Origin: Methylophaga sp.
GTDB taxonomy: Bacteria > Pseudomonadota > Gammaproteobacteria > Nitrosococcales > Methylophagaceae
NCBI GenBank assembly: GCA_002733715.2
Contig: NVWQ02000045.1
Span: 18,161-82,160 of the forward strand
Direction of reading: 5' to 3'
Length of the DNA stretch: 64,000 nucleotides
Program-made: the position numbers and the translations under genes
The notes under the pieces: model-generated
The model's input: only the letters and a program-made list of their open reading frames with translations
What the model was told of the DNA's origin: nothing
The model's database searches: none
Shown here: one piece after another, positions 20,637 through 32,272 of the stretch
Position numbering within the stretch: the stretch's first letter is position 1
Layout: each line of letters opens with the position of its first letter

Positions 20637-21938
20637 ATGCAAGTTACTGTAGAAAACGTGAGTGAACTTGGTCGTCGAATGACGATAACTGTAGAAGATG
20701 CCAACATTGATCAGGCAGTACAGGATCGCTTGAATGCTATTCGACCAACCGTTAAAATGTCAGGTTTCCGTCCTGGCAAAGTTCCGATGAAAATGGTTGA
20801 GCAATCACATGGTGGCTCAGCGCGTCGTGATGTTATTGATGCACTTGTTCAAAGCAGCATGCAAGAAGCATTTACTCAAGAAGAAATTAATCCTGCTAGC
20901 CCACCTCATGTAGCTACAATGGATGAAAAAGATAATTCACTTATTTATACACTTGAATATGATGTATTCCCTGATGTTAAAGAAGTTAAGCTAAAGGGAA
21001 TTAAGTTAGAAAAAATCGTTGCTGAAGTTCAAGATGAAGATGTTGATGGCATGCTAGAAACATTGCGCGAACAGCGCATGACTTGGGAGCCAGTTAAAAC
21101 AGCAGCTAAAAAAGGCCATGGCGTTACTATTGATTTTGTAGGCACAATTGATGGTGACGAATTTGACGGCGGCAAAGGTAATGATGTGCTTGTTGTTATT
21201 GGTGATGGCTCGATGTTACCTGAATTTGAAGATCAGTTGGTGGGCGTTAAAACAGGCCAAGATGTAACTATCACAATGACTTTTCCGGAAGATTATCGCG
21301 CTGAACACTTACAAGGTAAAAAAGCGTCTTTTGAAGCGTCAGTTAAATCTGTTGCAAAGAAAGTACTCCCTAAGCTGGATAAAGAATTTGCAGCATTATG
21401 TGGTGTTGACGCTGGTGTTGCCGCACTTAAGAAAGAAGTGCGTGCCAATATGACCCGTGAATTAGAAACAACACTGAAAACACAAAATAAACGTAGCGTA
21501 ATGGATAGTATTGTTGAAAGTAATGAAGTGGAGCTACCTAGCGCACCTGTTGAGCGTGAAGCTGAGTTCTTAATGGAACAAGCAAAAACAAACTTAGCGA
21601 ATCAAGGCGTGAATGTTGATGGTATCCCATTTGACATTGAAAACTTTAAAGATGGTGCAAAGCGACGTGTTGCTTTGAGTCTCTTAATTGGAAAAATTAT
21701 TTCTGATAATGATATAACACCTGAAGAGAAGAAAGTTAAAGAAATAATTGATGGTATTGCCGCTAGTTATGAAGACCCTGAAGATGTTGTTAAGTTTTAT
21801 ATGAATGATCAACAAAAACTATCTGAAATACAAATGATGGTTGTTGAAGACTCTGTTGTTGAATGGATTTATAGCAAAGTTAAAGTGACTGAAAAGACAT
21901 CAACATTTGGTGAGGTAATGAATTCTGCAGCAGTATAA
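20637..21938 (+). CDS. tig: Trigger factor
   Basis: RPTVKMSGFRPGKVPMKMVEQ; FKBP domain VTIDFVGTIDGDEFDGGKG; upstream of clpP/clpX/lon. Confidence 0.96.
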   Translation: MQVTVENVSELGRRMTITVEDANIDQAVQDRLNAIRPTVKMSGFRPGKVPMKMVEQSHGGSARRDVIDALVQSSMQEAFTQEEINPASPPHVATMDEKDNSLIYTLEYDVFPDVKEVKLKGIKLEKIVAEVQDEDVDGMLETLREQRMTWEPVKTAAKKGHGVTIDFVGTIDGDEFDGGKGNDVLVVIGDGSMLPEFEDQLVGVKTGQDVTITMTFPEDYRAEHLQGKKASFEASVKSVAKKVLPKLDKEFAALCGVDAGVAALKKEVRANMTRELETTLKTQNKRSVMDSIVESNEVELPSAPVEREAEFLMEQAKTNLANQGVNVDGIPFDIENFKDGAKRRVALSLLIGKIISDNDITPEEKKVKEIIDGIAASYEDPEDVVKFYMNDQQKLSEIQMMVVEDSVVEWIYSKVKVTEKTSTFGEVMNSAAV

Positions 21939-21957
21939 TTCGACCATATAATTTATG

Positions 21958-21994
21958 AAAGCCCGCACTCATTAAATTGGGTGTGGGCTTTTTT
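21958..21994 (+). terminator. Rho-independent terminator after tig
   Basis: AAGCCCGCACTCATTAAATTGGGTGTGGGCTTTTTT. Confidence 0.8.
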
Positions 21995-22069
21995 GTTTTA
22001 CATAGTAGTGATTATCTTTATATAATCACACTACACAGATCAGTTACATAAACATATATTGAGAAACAA

Positions 22070-22699
22070 ATGATAAATACACCGTTTGATAGCACGATTA
22101 ATGATGCACTTGTTCCTATGGTCATTGAGCAAACACCGCGAGGTGAGCGTTCATATGATATTTATTCGCGCTTATTAAAAGAACGTGTAATTTTTTTGGT
22201 GGGTCAGGTAGAAGACCACATGGCTAACCTTGTAGTAGCGCAATTATTATTTCTCGAATCAGAAAATCCTGATAAAGATATTCATCTTTATATTAACTCA
22301 CCTGGTGGCTCAGTCACGGCAGGGGTGGCTATTTATGATACGATGCAGTTTATCAAGCCTAATGTAAGTACCTTATGTATTGGCCAAGCGGCAAGCATGG
22401 GTGCGGTATTATTAGCTGCAGGAGCTGAAGGCAAGCGACACTGTTTACCAAACTCGCGGGTAATGGTTCATCAACCACTCGGTGGTTTTCAAGGGCAAGC
22501 AGCTGACTTTGAAATTCATGCGCGTGAAATTTTAACGATTCGCGATCGATTAAATGGTATTTTGGCGAAACACACGGGACAAACACTCGATGATATCGAA
22601 AAAGATACAGATCGTGATAACTTTATGAGTGCTGAACAGGCTCAAAAATATGGGCTAATTGATTCTGTTTTAGAAAACAGAACTACAGAATCTTCATAA
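22070..22699 (+). CDS. clpP: ATP-dependent Clp protease proteolytic subunit
   Basis: [38 protein letters not shown]. Confidence 0.97.
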   Translation: MINTPFDSTINDALVPMVIEQTPRGERSYDIYSRLLKERVIFLVGQVEDHMANLVVAQLLFLESENPDKDIHLYINSPGGSVTAGVAIYDTMQFIKPNVSTLCIGQAASMGAVLLAAGAEGKRHCLPNSRVMVHQPLGGFQGQAADFEIHAREILTIRDRLNGILAKHTGQTLDDIEKDTDRDNFMSAEQAQKYGLIDSVLENRTTESS

Positions 22700-22748
22700 G
22701 TAGCCGATACAAAAATAGACATTTTGATTGCTAGGATAATAGTGAATA

Positions 22749-24023
22749 ATGAGTGACGACAACGATAATAATGACGATAAATTACTTTACTGCTCGTTTT
22801 GCGGTAAAAGTCAGCACGAAGTTAAAAAACTGATTGCAGGGCCTTCAGTTTTTGTTTGTGATGAATGTGTTGATTTATGTAATGATATTATTCAGGAAGA
22901 ATTACAAGATGTATCAGAAGACAGTGCTGACGATCTCTTGCCTACACCACGTGAAATTAATGATGCGCTGAATAGCTATGTTATAGGTCAAGAAAAAGCC
23001 AAACGTGTACTTTCTGTCGCGGTTTATAATCATTATAAACGGCTACGTTATGGCACAAAAAAAGATGAGGTTGAATTATCAAAAAGTAATATCTTATTAA
23101 TTGGTCCAACAGGTAGTGGTAAAACATTATTGGCTGAAACACTGGCAAGGCAATTAAATGTGCCGTTTACCATGGCTGATGCAACAACGTTGACCGAAGC
23201 AGGTTATGTCGGTGAAGATGTTGAAAATATTATTCAAAAATTACTACAAAAATGTGATTATGATGTAGAAAAGGCTGAAACAGGCATTGTCTATATTGAT
23301 GAAATCGACAAAATCTCTAAGAAATCTGATAATCCATCGATTACCCGTGATGTATCAGGTGAGGGTGTTCAGCAAGCATTATTAAAACTTATTGAAGGCA
23401 CAACGGCTTCAATTCCTCCTCAAGGTGGAAGAAAGCACCCGCAGCAAGAGTTTTTACAGGTTGATACTAGCAAGATTTTATTTATTTGTGGTGGTGCATT
23501 TTCTGGGCTTGATAAGGTTATCAATAATCGGTCACATAAAGGTGGGATTGGTTTTTCTGCTGAGGTGAAAAGCGTTGATCATGATAAGGTGAAGAGCAAT
23601 ATATTAAGTACGGTTGAACCTTAAGATTTGGTGCAATATGGTTTAATTCCTGAATTTGTGGGGCGCTTACCCGTTGTCGCGACATTGGAAGAGCTTGATG
23701 AAGAGGCGTTAATAGAAATTTTAACAGAACCTAAAAATTCATTAATTAAACAGTATCAAAAATTGTTTGAAATGGAAGGTTCGGCAATCGAATTTAGAGA
23801 TGATGCACTGCAAGCTATTGCTACTAAGGCTATGACAAGAAAAACAGGGGCCCGAGGTCTACGCTCAATTATTGAAAATGTACTGCTTGATACCATGTTT
23901 GATCTACCTTCAACTGATAATGTAGTTAAAGTGGTTGTTGATGCAAATGTTATCAATGGGGAAAATGATCCTATTCTTGTCTATGCAGATCAAGAGCCTG
24001 AACTTGCATCAGGTGATAAATAG
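22749..24023 (+). pseudogene. clpX: ClpX ATPase with in-frame TAA at 23622-23624
   Basis: Full ClpX text in one frame (zinc finger, Walker A/B, C-domain) broken only by TAA: ...[24 protein letters not shown]. Family sequence has Glu there (VEPEDL). Confidence 0.9.
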
Positions 24024-24042
24024 TAAAACAAATATTACTAAA

Positions 24043-24066
24043 TCAGGGATGCTCTCCTGACTTTTG
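24043..24066 (+). terminator. Stem-loop after clpX
   Basis: TCAGGgatgctctCCTGActttt. Confidence 0.5.
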
Positions 24067-24222
24067 TTCGGTTATAATTGAACGCGGCTAAATATTAAGT
24101 AGCTGTGCTTGCAATTCGCTCTTTTACCCCCATATAAACAATAACGTCTACGCGTTGCTAAATTCATATTTATGTTAAATATTAGGCAGATAAATGCTGT
24201 CTGATCAAGAGGTCAAAGCTAA

Positions 24223-26646
24223 ATGGAAAATAAAATAGAATCTACAGTAACGGATACTAATGTAACTGCTGTTGCTGTACTACCACTTCGTGATGTGGTG
24301 GTTTATCCCTATATGGTCATTCCTTTATTCGTAGGCCGAGATAAATCAATTAAAGCACTAGATTCAGCCTCTGACGCTAATCAACAAATACTTCTGGTTG
24401 CTCAAAAAGATTCAGCAGAAGACGAACCTTCCACAGATAATTTATTTGAAATGGGTACGCTTGCCAATATTTTACAATTATTAAAGTTACCTGACGGCAC
24501 AGTAAAAGTATTAGTTGAAGGTACAACACGAGCAAAAGCATTGTCGTTTGACAGTACTGCAGATTATTTTCGTGCTGACATTGAAATTATGACAGAAACG
24601 TTGGCAGATGACCGTGAGTCAGATGTATTGATGCGATCGCTATTAAGTCAATTTGAGCAATACGTTAAATTAAACAAAAAAATCCCACCAGAAGTGATAG
24701 CTTCATTATCAGGTATTGATGATGTAGCACGGATGGCTGATACCGTTGCTGCTCATATGACGCTTAAACTCGAAGATAAGCAAGCATTGCTTGAGATGAG
24801 TGATGTTAAAGCGCGTATTGAAAAAATAATGGTGCTTTTAGAATCTGAAATTGATATTCAAAATGTTGAAAAGCAGATCCGAAGCCGTGTAAAAAAACAA
24901 ATGGAAAAAAACCAACGTGAATATTATTTGAATGAGCAAATGAAAGCCGTTCAAAAAGAGTTGGGCGAAATTGATGAAGTCAGCAATGAAATTGATGAGC
25001 TTGAAGAAAAAATCGCAGCAGCAGGCTTATCAGCAGAAGCAAAAGAAAAAGCAGATTCTGAAATTAAAAAACTAAAAATGATGTCACCCATGTCATCTGA
25101 AGCCGCAGTTGTTAGAAATTATATTGAATGTTTGGCAGGCATACCGTGGAAAAAGCGTTCACGTGTACTGCAAGATCTAGATAAAGCTGAAAAGATATTA
25201 AATGAAGACCATTATGGTTTAGAGAAGGTTAAAGAGCGGATCCTTGAATATTTAGCTGTGCAACAGCGTGTGAAAAAAGCAAAAGGTCCGATTTTGTGCC
25301 TAGTTGGGCCACCAGGTGTGGGTAAAACATCCGTTGCACAATCTATCGCCCGAGCAACCAATAGAAAGTTTAGTCGAATGGCCTTAGGTGGTGTACGTGA
25401 TGAAGCTGAAATCCGTGGTCATCGGCGAACTTATATAGGCTCAATGCCAGGTAAAGTGATTCAAAATATTTCTAAAGTAGGGGTGAGAAACCCACTGTTT
25501 TTGCTTGATGAAATTGACAAGATGGCACAAGATTTTAGAGGCGATCCTGCATCAGCCTTGCTTGAAGTACTAGATCCTGAACAAAACTCAACTTTTGCTG
25601 ATCATTACCTTGAAGTTGAATATGATTTGTCGGATGTTATGTTTGTTTGTACGGCAAATACCTTAGATATTCCTGATGCCTTGCGCGACAGAATGGAAAT
25701 CATTCGTCTAGCAGGTTACACCGAAGATGAGAAATTGAATATTGCGGTTCAATACCTATTGCCCAAAGCATTGAAAGATAATGGTTTAAAAGAGCATGAG
25801 ATTGAGATTAAGGATGAAGTTATAGTTGAAATTATTCGTCGCTATACTCGTGAGGCTGGTGTGCGTAATTTACAGCGAGAAATATCTAAAATTTGCCGCA
25901 AAGTAGTCAAACAAATTTTACAAGAAAAGCCGGCAGATAAAATTATAGTGGCGATGGGAAATATTGAAGATTACTTAGGTGTTTATCATTACCAATATGG
26001 TATTGCCGAAGAAAATGATCAAGTAGGGCAGGTAACAGGACTCGCATGGACAGAAGTAGGCGGTGAGTTATTGACTATTGAGTCAGCAGTTATGCCTGGT
26101 AAAGGTAAAGCTGCTTATACCGGTAAGCTTGGCGATGTAATGCAAGAATCAATTCAGGCTGCTACCACGGTTGTGCGCTCACGCTCATTAGATTGGGGTA
26201 TTGATGAAAACTTTATGCAAAGTCATGATATTCATATCCATGTGCCTGAAGGCGCAACACCTAAAGACGGTCCTAGTGCCGGTGCAGGTATGTGTACAGC
26301 TATAGTGTCAGCAATAACGGGGATACCTGTTCGAGCAAATGTGGCTATGACAGGGGAGATAACACTGCGTGGTGAAGTGCTTGCTATTGGTGGTTTAAAA
26401 GAAAAATTGCTGGCAGCACATCGCGGTGGTATTGATACCGTACTTATTCCAAAAGAGAATATTAAAGATTTAAAAGAGATACCAGATAATATTAAAGAAG
26501 GCCTAGATATTATTCCTGTTCAATGGATTACTGAGGTGTTAGAAAAAGCATTGCAAAAAATGCCTGTTGCAAAAAATGATAAAGGCGAAAGTGTTATCAG
26601 TAATGATAAAAGCAGTTATCATGAGGCAGGATCACCTCACCATTAA
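24223..26646 (+). CDS. lon: Lon protease
   Basis: LCLVGPPGVGKTSVAQSIARA; catalytic DGPSAGAGM; PLRDVVVYPYMVIPLFVGRDKSI. Confidence 0.97.
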   Translation: MENKIESTVTDTNVTAVAVLPLRDVVVYPYMVIPLFVGRDKSIKALDSASDANQQILLVAQKDSAEDEPSTDNLFEMGTLANILQLLKLPDGTVKVLVEGTTRAKALSFDSTADYFRADIEIMTETLADDRESDVLMRSLLSQFEQYVKLNKKIPPEVIASLSGIDDVARMADTVAAHMTLKLEDKQALLEMSDVKARIEKIMVLLESEIDIQNVEKQIRSRVKKQMEKNQREYYLNEQMKAVQKELGEIDEVSNEIDELEEKIAAAGLSAEAKEKADSEIKKLKMMSPMSSEAAVVRNYIECLAGIPWKKRSRVLQDLDKAEKILNEDHYGLEKVKERILEYLAVQQRVKKAKGPILCLVGPPGVGKTSVAQSIARATNRKFSRMALGGVRDEAEIRGHRRTYIGSMPGKVIQNISKVGVRNPLFLLDEIDKMAQDFRGDPASALLEVLDPEQNSTFADHYLEVEYDLSDVMFVCTANTLDIPDALRDRMEIIRLAGYTEDEKLNIAVQYLLPKALKDNGLKEHEIEIKDEVIVEIIRRYTREAGVRNLQREISKICRKVVKQILQEKPADKIIVAMGNIEDYLGVYHYQYGIAEENDQVGQVTGLAWTEVGGELLTIESAVMPGKGKAAYTGKLGDVMQESIQAATTVVRSRSLDWGIDENFMQSHDIHIHVPEGATPKDGPSAGAGMCTAIVSAITGIPVRANVAMTGEITLRGEVLAIGGLKEKLLAAHRGGIDTVLIPKENIKDLKEIPDNIKEGLDIIPVQWITEVLEKALQKMPVAKNDKGESVISNDKSSYHEAGSPHH

Positions 26647-26666
26647 GTAAATGTAGGAGCAGGGCA

Positions 26667-27212
26667 ATGTCACCAATAACACAGCAACGGCTTATAGGCT
26701 CTATCTTATTATTGTGTGTGTTAGCTGGAATTGCTTTTTTGTTAATTAATAGCGCTAGTGACGATGTTGAAATAATACCGACTACAAAACCTGATATTCC
26801 TTTTGTTTCAAGTATCAATGCCATAGCACCAGATGATGTAGAAATTGTTGAAGCAGAGCAAGAAGTGATCGTTGATGCCCAAGCCCCAAATGACGTTGGG
26901 TTTGTGCAGGAAATACCAGAACCAATCACCAAGAAAATAGAAACTATTGCTGTAGAGACAAAAATAACGACTACGATGTGGTCTTTACAGCTCGCTAGCT
27001 TAGCAGATAAATCTGCTGCAGATGCCCTGATCAAAAAAGTTGAGTTATTGGGCTATAAAGCCATCGCTGAAAAAGCTGAAACGCCAAAAGGGGATAGGTT
27101 TCGTGTTCGGATTGGTCCAGAACAAGATAAGGCCGCGCTCGAAGCTACATCAAAAGTACTTGAAAATAAATTAAATTTAAAGCCACTCATACTTAAACAG
27201 CTACCTGAATAA
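26667..27212 (+). CDS. SPOR-domain protein (DedD-like)
   Basis: N-terminal TM; C-terminal WSLQLASLADKSAADALIKKVELLGYKA...RFRVRIGPE. Confidence 0.8.
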   Translation: MSPITQQRLIGSILLLCVLAGIAFLLINSASDDVEIIPTTKPDIPFVSSINAIAPDDVEIVEAEQEVIVDAQAPNDVGFVQEIPEPITKKIETIAVETKITTTMWSLQLASLADKSAADALIKKVELLGYKAIAEKAETPKGDRFRVRIGPEQDKAALEATSKVLENKLNLKPLILKQLPE

Positions 27213-27286
27213 AAACGCTAGGGGCACTGCCGCCAGTCTGGTAGAATTCATCGCTTCACAACAATCTTTTAAAACATTGAGATGCT

Positions 27287-27778
27287 ATGGTTTGGGTTGA
27301 TTTTCTAATTATTGGCATAATACTTATTTCTGCGGTGATAAGTATTGTCCGCGGCTTTGTAAAAGAAGTATTCTCACTTGCTAGCTGGATCTTAGCATTC
27401 TGGGTTGCTTTACTATTTTACCCCCATCTGGCAACACTGCTTGCTGATTATGTTGCAACTCCCTCTATTCGCTCCTTTACTGCCTTTGCTGCACTGTTTA
27501 TCGTGACCCTTATTCTGGGTGCTTTAGTTAATCATCTTATCTCTACAATTGTAAAAAAAACAGGCTTATCCGGCACAGACCGGATGCTGGGCATATTTTT
27601 TGGAATCATTCGAGGCGTAGCTATTGTTACGTTGCTAGTGCTTGCTGCAGGTGCAACACCTATGCCTCAAGATGATTGGTGGCAAAATTCATTATTACTT
27701 GAGCATTTCGAAACGTTAGCTGTTTGGGTTCAAGCTTTTCTGCCAAGCGATATTGCAGACCATATAGCATACCCGTGA
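27287..27778 (+). CDS. cvpA: CvpA family protein
   Basis: DFLIIGIILISAVISIVRGFVKEVFSLASWI; upstream of purF. Confidence 0.9.
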   Translation: MVWVDFLIIGIILISAVISIVRGFVKEVFSLASWILAFWVALLFYPHLATLLADYVATPSIRSFTAFAALFIVTLILGALVNHLISTIVKKTGLSGTDRMLGIFFGIIRGVAIVTLLVLAAGATPMPQDDWWQNSLLLEHFETLAVWVQAFLPSDIADHIAYP

Positions 27779-27812
27779 CCATTCAAACTGCAGTTTGAAT
27801 GGTCACGGGTAT
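27769..27812. repeat. Perfect 44-bp palindrome overlapping the cvpA 3' end
   Basis: ATACCCGTGACCATTCAAACTG|CAGTTTGAATGGTCACGGGTAT. Confidence 0.9.
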
Positions 27813-27853
27813 AAATTTTTAATTATTGTTGATTCTTCTTTAGGGTAAATAGC

Positions 27854-29362
27854 ATGTGCGGAATTATAGGTATCGTTGGAAAATCTAAAGTGAACCAGTC
27901 GATTTATGACGGTTTGACTGTGCTCCAACATCGTGGACAAGATGCCGCCGGTATCGTTACCTGTGATGAAAAGGGGCAGTTATTTTTACGTAAAGCCAAT
28001 GGCTTGGTGAAAGATGTATTTCACACCCGCCATATGTTGGAATTAAAAGGTAATATGGGGATTGGCCATATTCGCTACCCGACGGCAGGATGTTCAACTT
28101 CAGCTGAGGCCCAGCCTTTTTATGTGAATTCACCTTTTGGCATCACACTTGCCCATAATGGAAACCTAACTAACACAAAGCAGCTTAAAGAAGAGCTATA
28201 TCAAAGTGATCGCCGCCACCTCAATACTAATTCTGATTCAGAAGTGTTACTCAATATCTTGGCACATGAATTACAAAAAACCAGCAAATTAAAGCCTCAA
28301 CCGGAAGATGTATTTAAAGCCGTCACTCAACTTCATCAACGTTGTCGTGGTGCCTACGCTGTTGTAGCAATGATTGCTGGTGTAGGAATTCTAGCGTTTC
28401 GCGACCCTTATGGCATTCGTCCCGTTGTTATAGGTAAGCGTAAAAATACTGAAGCAGATGAATATATTATCGCATCAGAAAGTGTTGCCATTGATACGCT
28501 TGGATTTGAACTGATTCGAGATATAGCGCCAGGAGAATGTGTCTTTATTGATATTAATGGTAACTTCCATGCGCAACAATGTGCTGATAATCCTGTTATC
28601 TCACCTTGTATTTTTGAATATGTTTATTTTGCTCGTCCAGATTCCATAATGGATGGTATTTCAGTTCATAAAAGTCGCCTACGAATGGGGACTAAATTAG
28701 CACAGAAAATTAAACGAGATTTTTCTGAACTTGATATTGATGTTGTAATTCCTATTCCTGATACAAGCCGTAGCGCCGCTTTGCAGTTATCGTATGATTT
28801 AGGTATTCCATATCAAGAGGGCTTCATTAAAAACCGTTATATTGGTCGTACCTTTATTATGCCGGGCCAAACTGAGCGTAAAAAATCAGTCCGTCAAAAA
28901 TTAAATGCCATTGATTTAGAATTTAGAGGAAAAAATGTACTATTAGTTGATGATTCTATAGTACGAGGCACCACATCACAGCAAATAGTACAAATGGCAC
29001 GGGATGCGGGTGCCAACAAAGTTTATTTTGCTTCAGCCGCACCACCGGTACGCTACCCTAATGTTTATGGTATTGATATGCCTTCAGCAGAAGAGTTTGT
29101 CGCCCATGACCGTACTATTGAACAGATAGCGCAAGAATTAGGTGTTGATGAACTAATATACCAAGATCTTGATGATTTAGTTGAAGCGGTTAATCATAAT
29201 AATAGTGCGCAAGGCTTTGATACATCTTGTTTTAGTGCGGAATATATTACAGGTGATATTGACCAGGCCTATCTTGATTATATCGAATCATTACGTAATG
29301 ATTCAACGAAACAGCAAGCTGAAAGTAGTAATGCTGTTATTGAGATTCATAACAACGCGTAA
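27854..29362 (+). CDS. purF: Amidophosphoribosyltransferase
   Basis: [10 protein letters not shown]-terminal Cys, [21 protein letters not shown] motif. Confidence 0.97.
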   Translation: MCGIIGIVGKSKVNQSIYDGLTVLQHRGQDAAGIVTCDEKGQLFLRKANGLVKDVFHTRHMLELKGNMGIGHIRYPTAGCSTSAEAQPFYVNSPFGITLAHNGNLTNTKQLKEELYQSDRRHLNTNSDSEVLLNILAHELQKTSKLKPQPEDVFKAVTQLHQRCRGAYAVVAMIAGVGILAFRDPYGIRPVVIGKRKNTEADEYIIASESVAIDTLGFELIRDIAPGECVFIDINGNFHAQQCADNPVISPCIFEYVYFARPDSIMDGISVHKSRLRMGTKLAQKIKRDFSELDIDVVIPIPDTSRSAALQLSYDLGIPYQEGFIKNRYIGRTFIMPGQTERKKSVRQKLNAIDLEFRGKNVLLVDDSIVRGTTSQQIVQMARDAGANKVYFASAAPPVRYPNVYGIDMPSAEEFVAHDRTIEQIAQELGVDELIYQDLDDLVEAVNHNNSAQGFDTSCFSAEYITGDIDQAYLDYIESLRNDSTKQQAESSNAVIEIHNNA

Positions 29363-29438
29363 AGATTAAATATAACAGTTATTGCAAGCTTGTTTAATAT
29401 TGCTGTTTCATTGAAATTCCTATATAATTCCGGCGATT

Positions 29439-29960
29439 ATGCATCAGAAACTGCCCAAAGAAATAGATCCGCTACGCCTTGCTCAAAACGGCTTAAAGTT
29501 AGCGGGTCAGTTAGCCGTAACAGAAATGCCGAGATTGCTTCAATCTCTTGTGAGTAATGAAGGCATAGTAGATGTGGATATTGCATTTGATGTCGATGAA
29601 GTTCATACGCCTTTTATGCGAGGCGAGTTCACAACAACGATTTCAATGACCTGTGAACGTTGCATGAAAGAGATGAAGGTAGATTTAGATGTTCATTGTT
29701 TGTTGGCTATGGTGACAAATGAGCGAAAGATTGAAGGATTAGCTGAGCAGTATGATCCCTGGTTACTTGAGAATAGTGACGATGTACTGCTTAGCAGTGT
29801 AATTGAAGATGAACTGATATTAGCATTGCCTCTCGTGCCTCGCCATGATGAAGCATGTTTGCCCGCTAGTGAATGGTCATCAGCAGATGAGATGGCAGAA
29901 GAGATTGAAGAAAAAGTTTCGCCCTTCGCTGTTTTAGCAACACTAAAAACAAAGAAATAA
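29439..29960 (+). CDS. yceD: YceD/DUF177 family protein
   Basis: CERCMKEMKVDLDV and position upstream of rpmF. Confidence 0.85.
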   Translation: MHQKLPKEIDPLRLAQNGLKLAGQLAVTEMPRLLQSLVSNEGIVDVDIAFDVDEVHTPFMRGEFTTTISMTCERCMKEMKVDLDVHCLLAMVTNERKIEGLAEQYDPWLLENSDDVLLSSVIEDELILALPLVPRHDEACLPASEWSSADEMAEEIEEKVSPFAVLATLKTKK

Positions 29961-30030
29961 GGTAACCATCTTAATCGAGATAGTTACAAAGTAAGTTTGG
30001 TTTAAAAATAGTTTATTTTAGGAGTTAGAC

Positions 30031-30219
30031 ATGGCAGTACAAAAGAGTAAAAAAAGCACATCACGTCGCGGCATGCGTCGTTCACACAACGCGTTAACAG
30101 CTGAAACACTATCTGTTGACTCAACATCGGGTGAGCTTCACCGCCGTCATCATGTAACCGCTGATGGTTATTACCGTGGACGTAAAGTCATTGCTGACAC
30201 AGTAACTGAAAGCGAATAA
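30031..30219 (+). CDS. rpmF: 50S ribosomal protein L32
   Basis: [22 protein letters not shown]. Confidence 0.97.
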   Translation: MAVQKSKKSTSRRGMRRSHNALTAETLSVDSTSGELHRRHHVTADGYYRGRKVIADTVTESE

Positions 30220-30229
30220 GGCTTCACAT

Positions 30230-31246
30230 TTGAGTCTTAAAATATCGATTGATGCCATGGGCGGAGATCACGGGCCTCAAGTCGTGATTCCCGCTGCAAT
30301 TCGAGCATTAAAAACACATCAAAACGTCCACTTAATATTGGTGGGTGATAAAGATGTGCTAGCTACTCTTTTAGAAGAGTATGGCGCACAAGATGAAGAG
30401 CGATTATCTATTCATCATGCATCGCAACAAGTGGCAATGGATGAATCGCCTGCGTTGGCTTTGCGGGGTAAAAAAGACTCGTCTATGCGCGTTGCTATTA
30501 ATTTAGTGAAAGATGGTACGGCCTCTGCTTGTGTTAGTGCGGGTAATACCGGCGCGTTAATGGCAACAGCTCGTTTTGTTCTTAAAACATTGCCAGGTAT
30601 TGAGCGCCCAGCAATTATTTCAGAGTTGCCTACCGTTAAAGGTCACACCTACGTGCTTGATTTAGGTGCGAATGTTGATTCTAGTGCAGAACACCTAGTG
30701 CAGTTTGCGGTTATGGGTTCAGTACTTTGTTCGTTAATTGATGGTAAAGAAAAGCCAACAATTGGCTTGCTTAATATTGGCGAAGAAGAAATGAAAGGCA
30801 ATGAGCGTGTTAAAGAAGCCGCCCGCCTGATAGCTGAAACCGATCTGAATTACCAAGGCTTTGTCGAAGGCGATGGTTTGTATCGAGGTGAAGTGGATGT
30901 GGTTGTTTGCGATGGTTTTGTCGGTAATGTTGCACTTAAAGCGAGTGAGGGCGTAGTACATATGATTCGCCATTTCTTACGCGAATCTTTTAATCGAAAT
31001 ATCTTTACTAAATTGGCAGGTTTAATTGCTGCACCGGTTTTAAAAAGCTTTCGCGATGAGCTTGATCCGCGTGCACATAACGGCGCGAATTTTATAGGCT
31101 TACAAGGAATTGTAATTAAAAGTCATGGCGGCACCGATGAAATCGGTTTTGCTAATGCTATTAAAATTGCCATTATCGAAGCTGAACACGACGTACCAAC
31201 ACATATAAGTAAACATTTAGAATCGTTATTAGAAGGCCAAGTTTAA
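30230..31246 (+). CDS. plsX: Phosphate acyltransferase PlsX
   Basis: [29 protein letters not shown]. Confidence 0.96.
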   Translation: MSLKISIDAMGGDHGPQVVIPAAIRALKTHQNVHLILVGDKDVLATLLEEYGAQDEERLSIHHASQQVAMDESPALALRGKKDSSMRVAINLVKDGTASACVSAGNTGALMATARFVLKTLPGIERPAIISELPTVKGHTYVLDLGANVDSSAEHLVQFAVMGSVLCSLIDGKEKPTIGLLNIGEEEMKGNERVKEAARLIAETDLNYQGFVEGDGLYRGEVDVVVCDGFVGNVALKASEGVVHMIRHFLRESFNRNIFTKLAGLIAAPVLKSFRDELDPRAHNGANFIGLQGIVIKSHGGTDEIGFANAIKIAIIEAEHDVPTHISKHLESLLEGQV

Positions 31247-32217
31247 TGGCATCAATGATCTACTCCAGAATCGCTGGAACAGGCAGTTATTTGCCAGAAA
31301 AAGCATTGTCTAATCACGATCTTGAGAAAATGGTAGAAACTACTGACCAGTGGATCACTGATCGTACTGGAATAAAAAAACGTCATATTGTTGCTGACGA
31401 CGAGACCACCACAGACTTAGCATTTTATGCCGCTGAAAAAGCAATTGAAGCTGCTGGCATTGAAAACAATGAGATTGATTTAATTATTGTTGCCACTACA
31501 ACACCTACCCGCGTATTTCCAAGCACTGCATCATTAGTCCAAGATAAATTAAATATTCGCACAGGTTGTCCTGCATTCGATATACAAGCGGTTTGCACGG
31601 GTTTTGTTTATGCACTAACAGTGGCGGATAAATTTATAAAATCAGGTTCAGTAAAAAATGCATTAGTCATCGGTGCTGAAGCCATGTCTCGCATTGTTGA
31701 TTGGACAGATAGAAACACCTGCGTACTGTTTGGCGACGGAGCAGGCGCAGTGATATTGCAAGCATCTGAAGAAGCAGGTATTTTATCAACACATATTCAC
31801 TGTGATGGTAAATTTAATGAATTATTAACTGTGCCAACAGGTCCAGGTTCCACAGAAAGTGAAGTTCCAGCTTATGTTGAAATGCAAGGAAATGATGTAT
31901 TCAAGGTTGCTGTGCGTACATTAAGCACGATTGTTGATGAAACACTCGCCGCAAATAACTTAGATAAACATGATATTGATTGGCTTATTCCACATCAAGC
32001 CAATATTAGAATCATATCAGCAACAGCTAAAAAGCTTGATATGTCGATGGACCATGTTGTTGTTACCGTAGATGAGCATGGCAATACGTCATCAGCTTCT
32101 ATACCTCTTGCGCTTGACACGGCTGTTCGAGATGGACGTATTCAACGTGGTGAAACACTGTTGCTGGAAGCATTTGGCGGTGGTTTCACTTGGGGCTCAG
32201 CGTTGTTAAAATTTTAA
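31246..32217 (+). CDS. fabH: Beta-ketoacyl-ACP synthase III
   Basis: [36 protein letters not shown]. Confidence 0.96.
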   Translation: MASMIYSRIAGTGSYLPEKALSNHDLEKMVETTDQWITDRTGIKKRHIVADDETTTDLAFYAAEKAIEAAGIENNEIDLIIVATTTPTRVFPSTASLVQDKLNIRTGCPAFDIQAVCTGFVYALTVADKFIKSGSVKNALVIGAEAMSRIVDWTDRNTCVLFGDGAGAVILQASEEAGILSTHIHCDGKFNELLTVPTGPGSTESEVPAYVEMQGNDVFKVAVRTLSTIVDETLAANNLDKHDIDWLIPHQANIRIISATAKKLDMSMDHVVVTVDEHGNTSSASIPLALDTAVRDGRIQRGETLLLEAFGGGFTWGSALLKF

Positions 32218-32272
32218 TTGAGATTTTGCACGACCGTGCAAGGTTCTACAATTTTCTTTAGAGGTTAATCTA

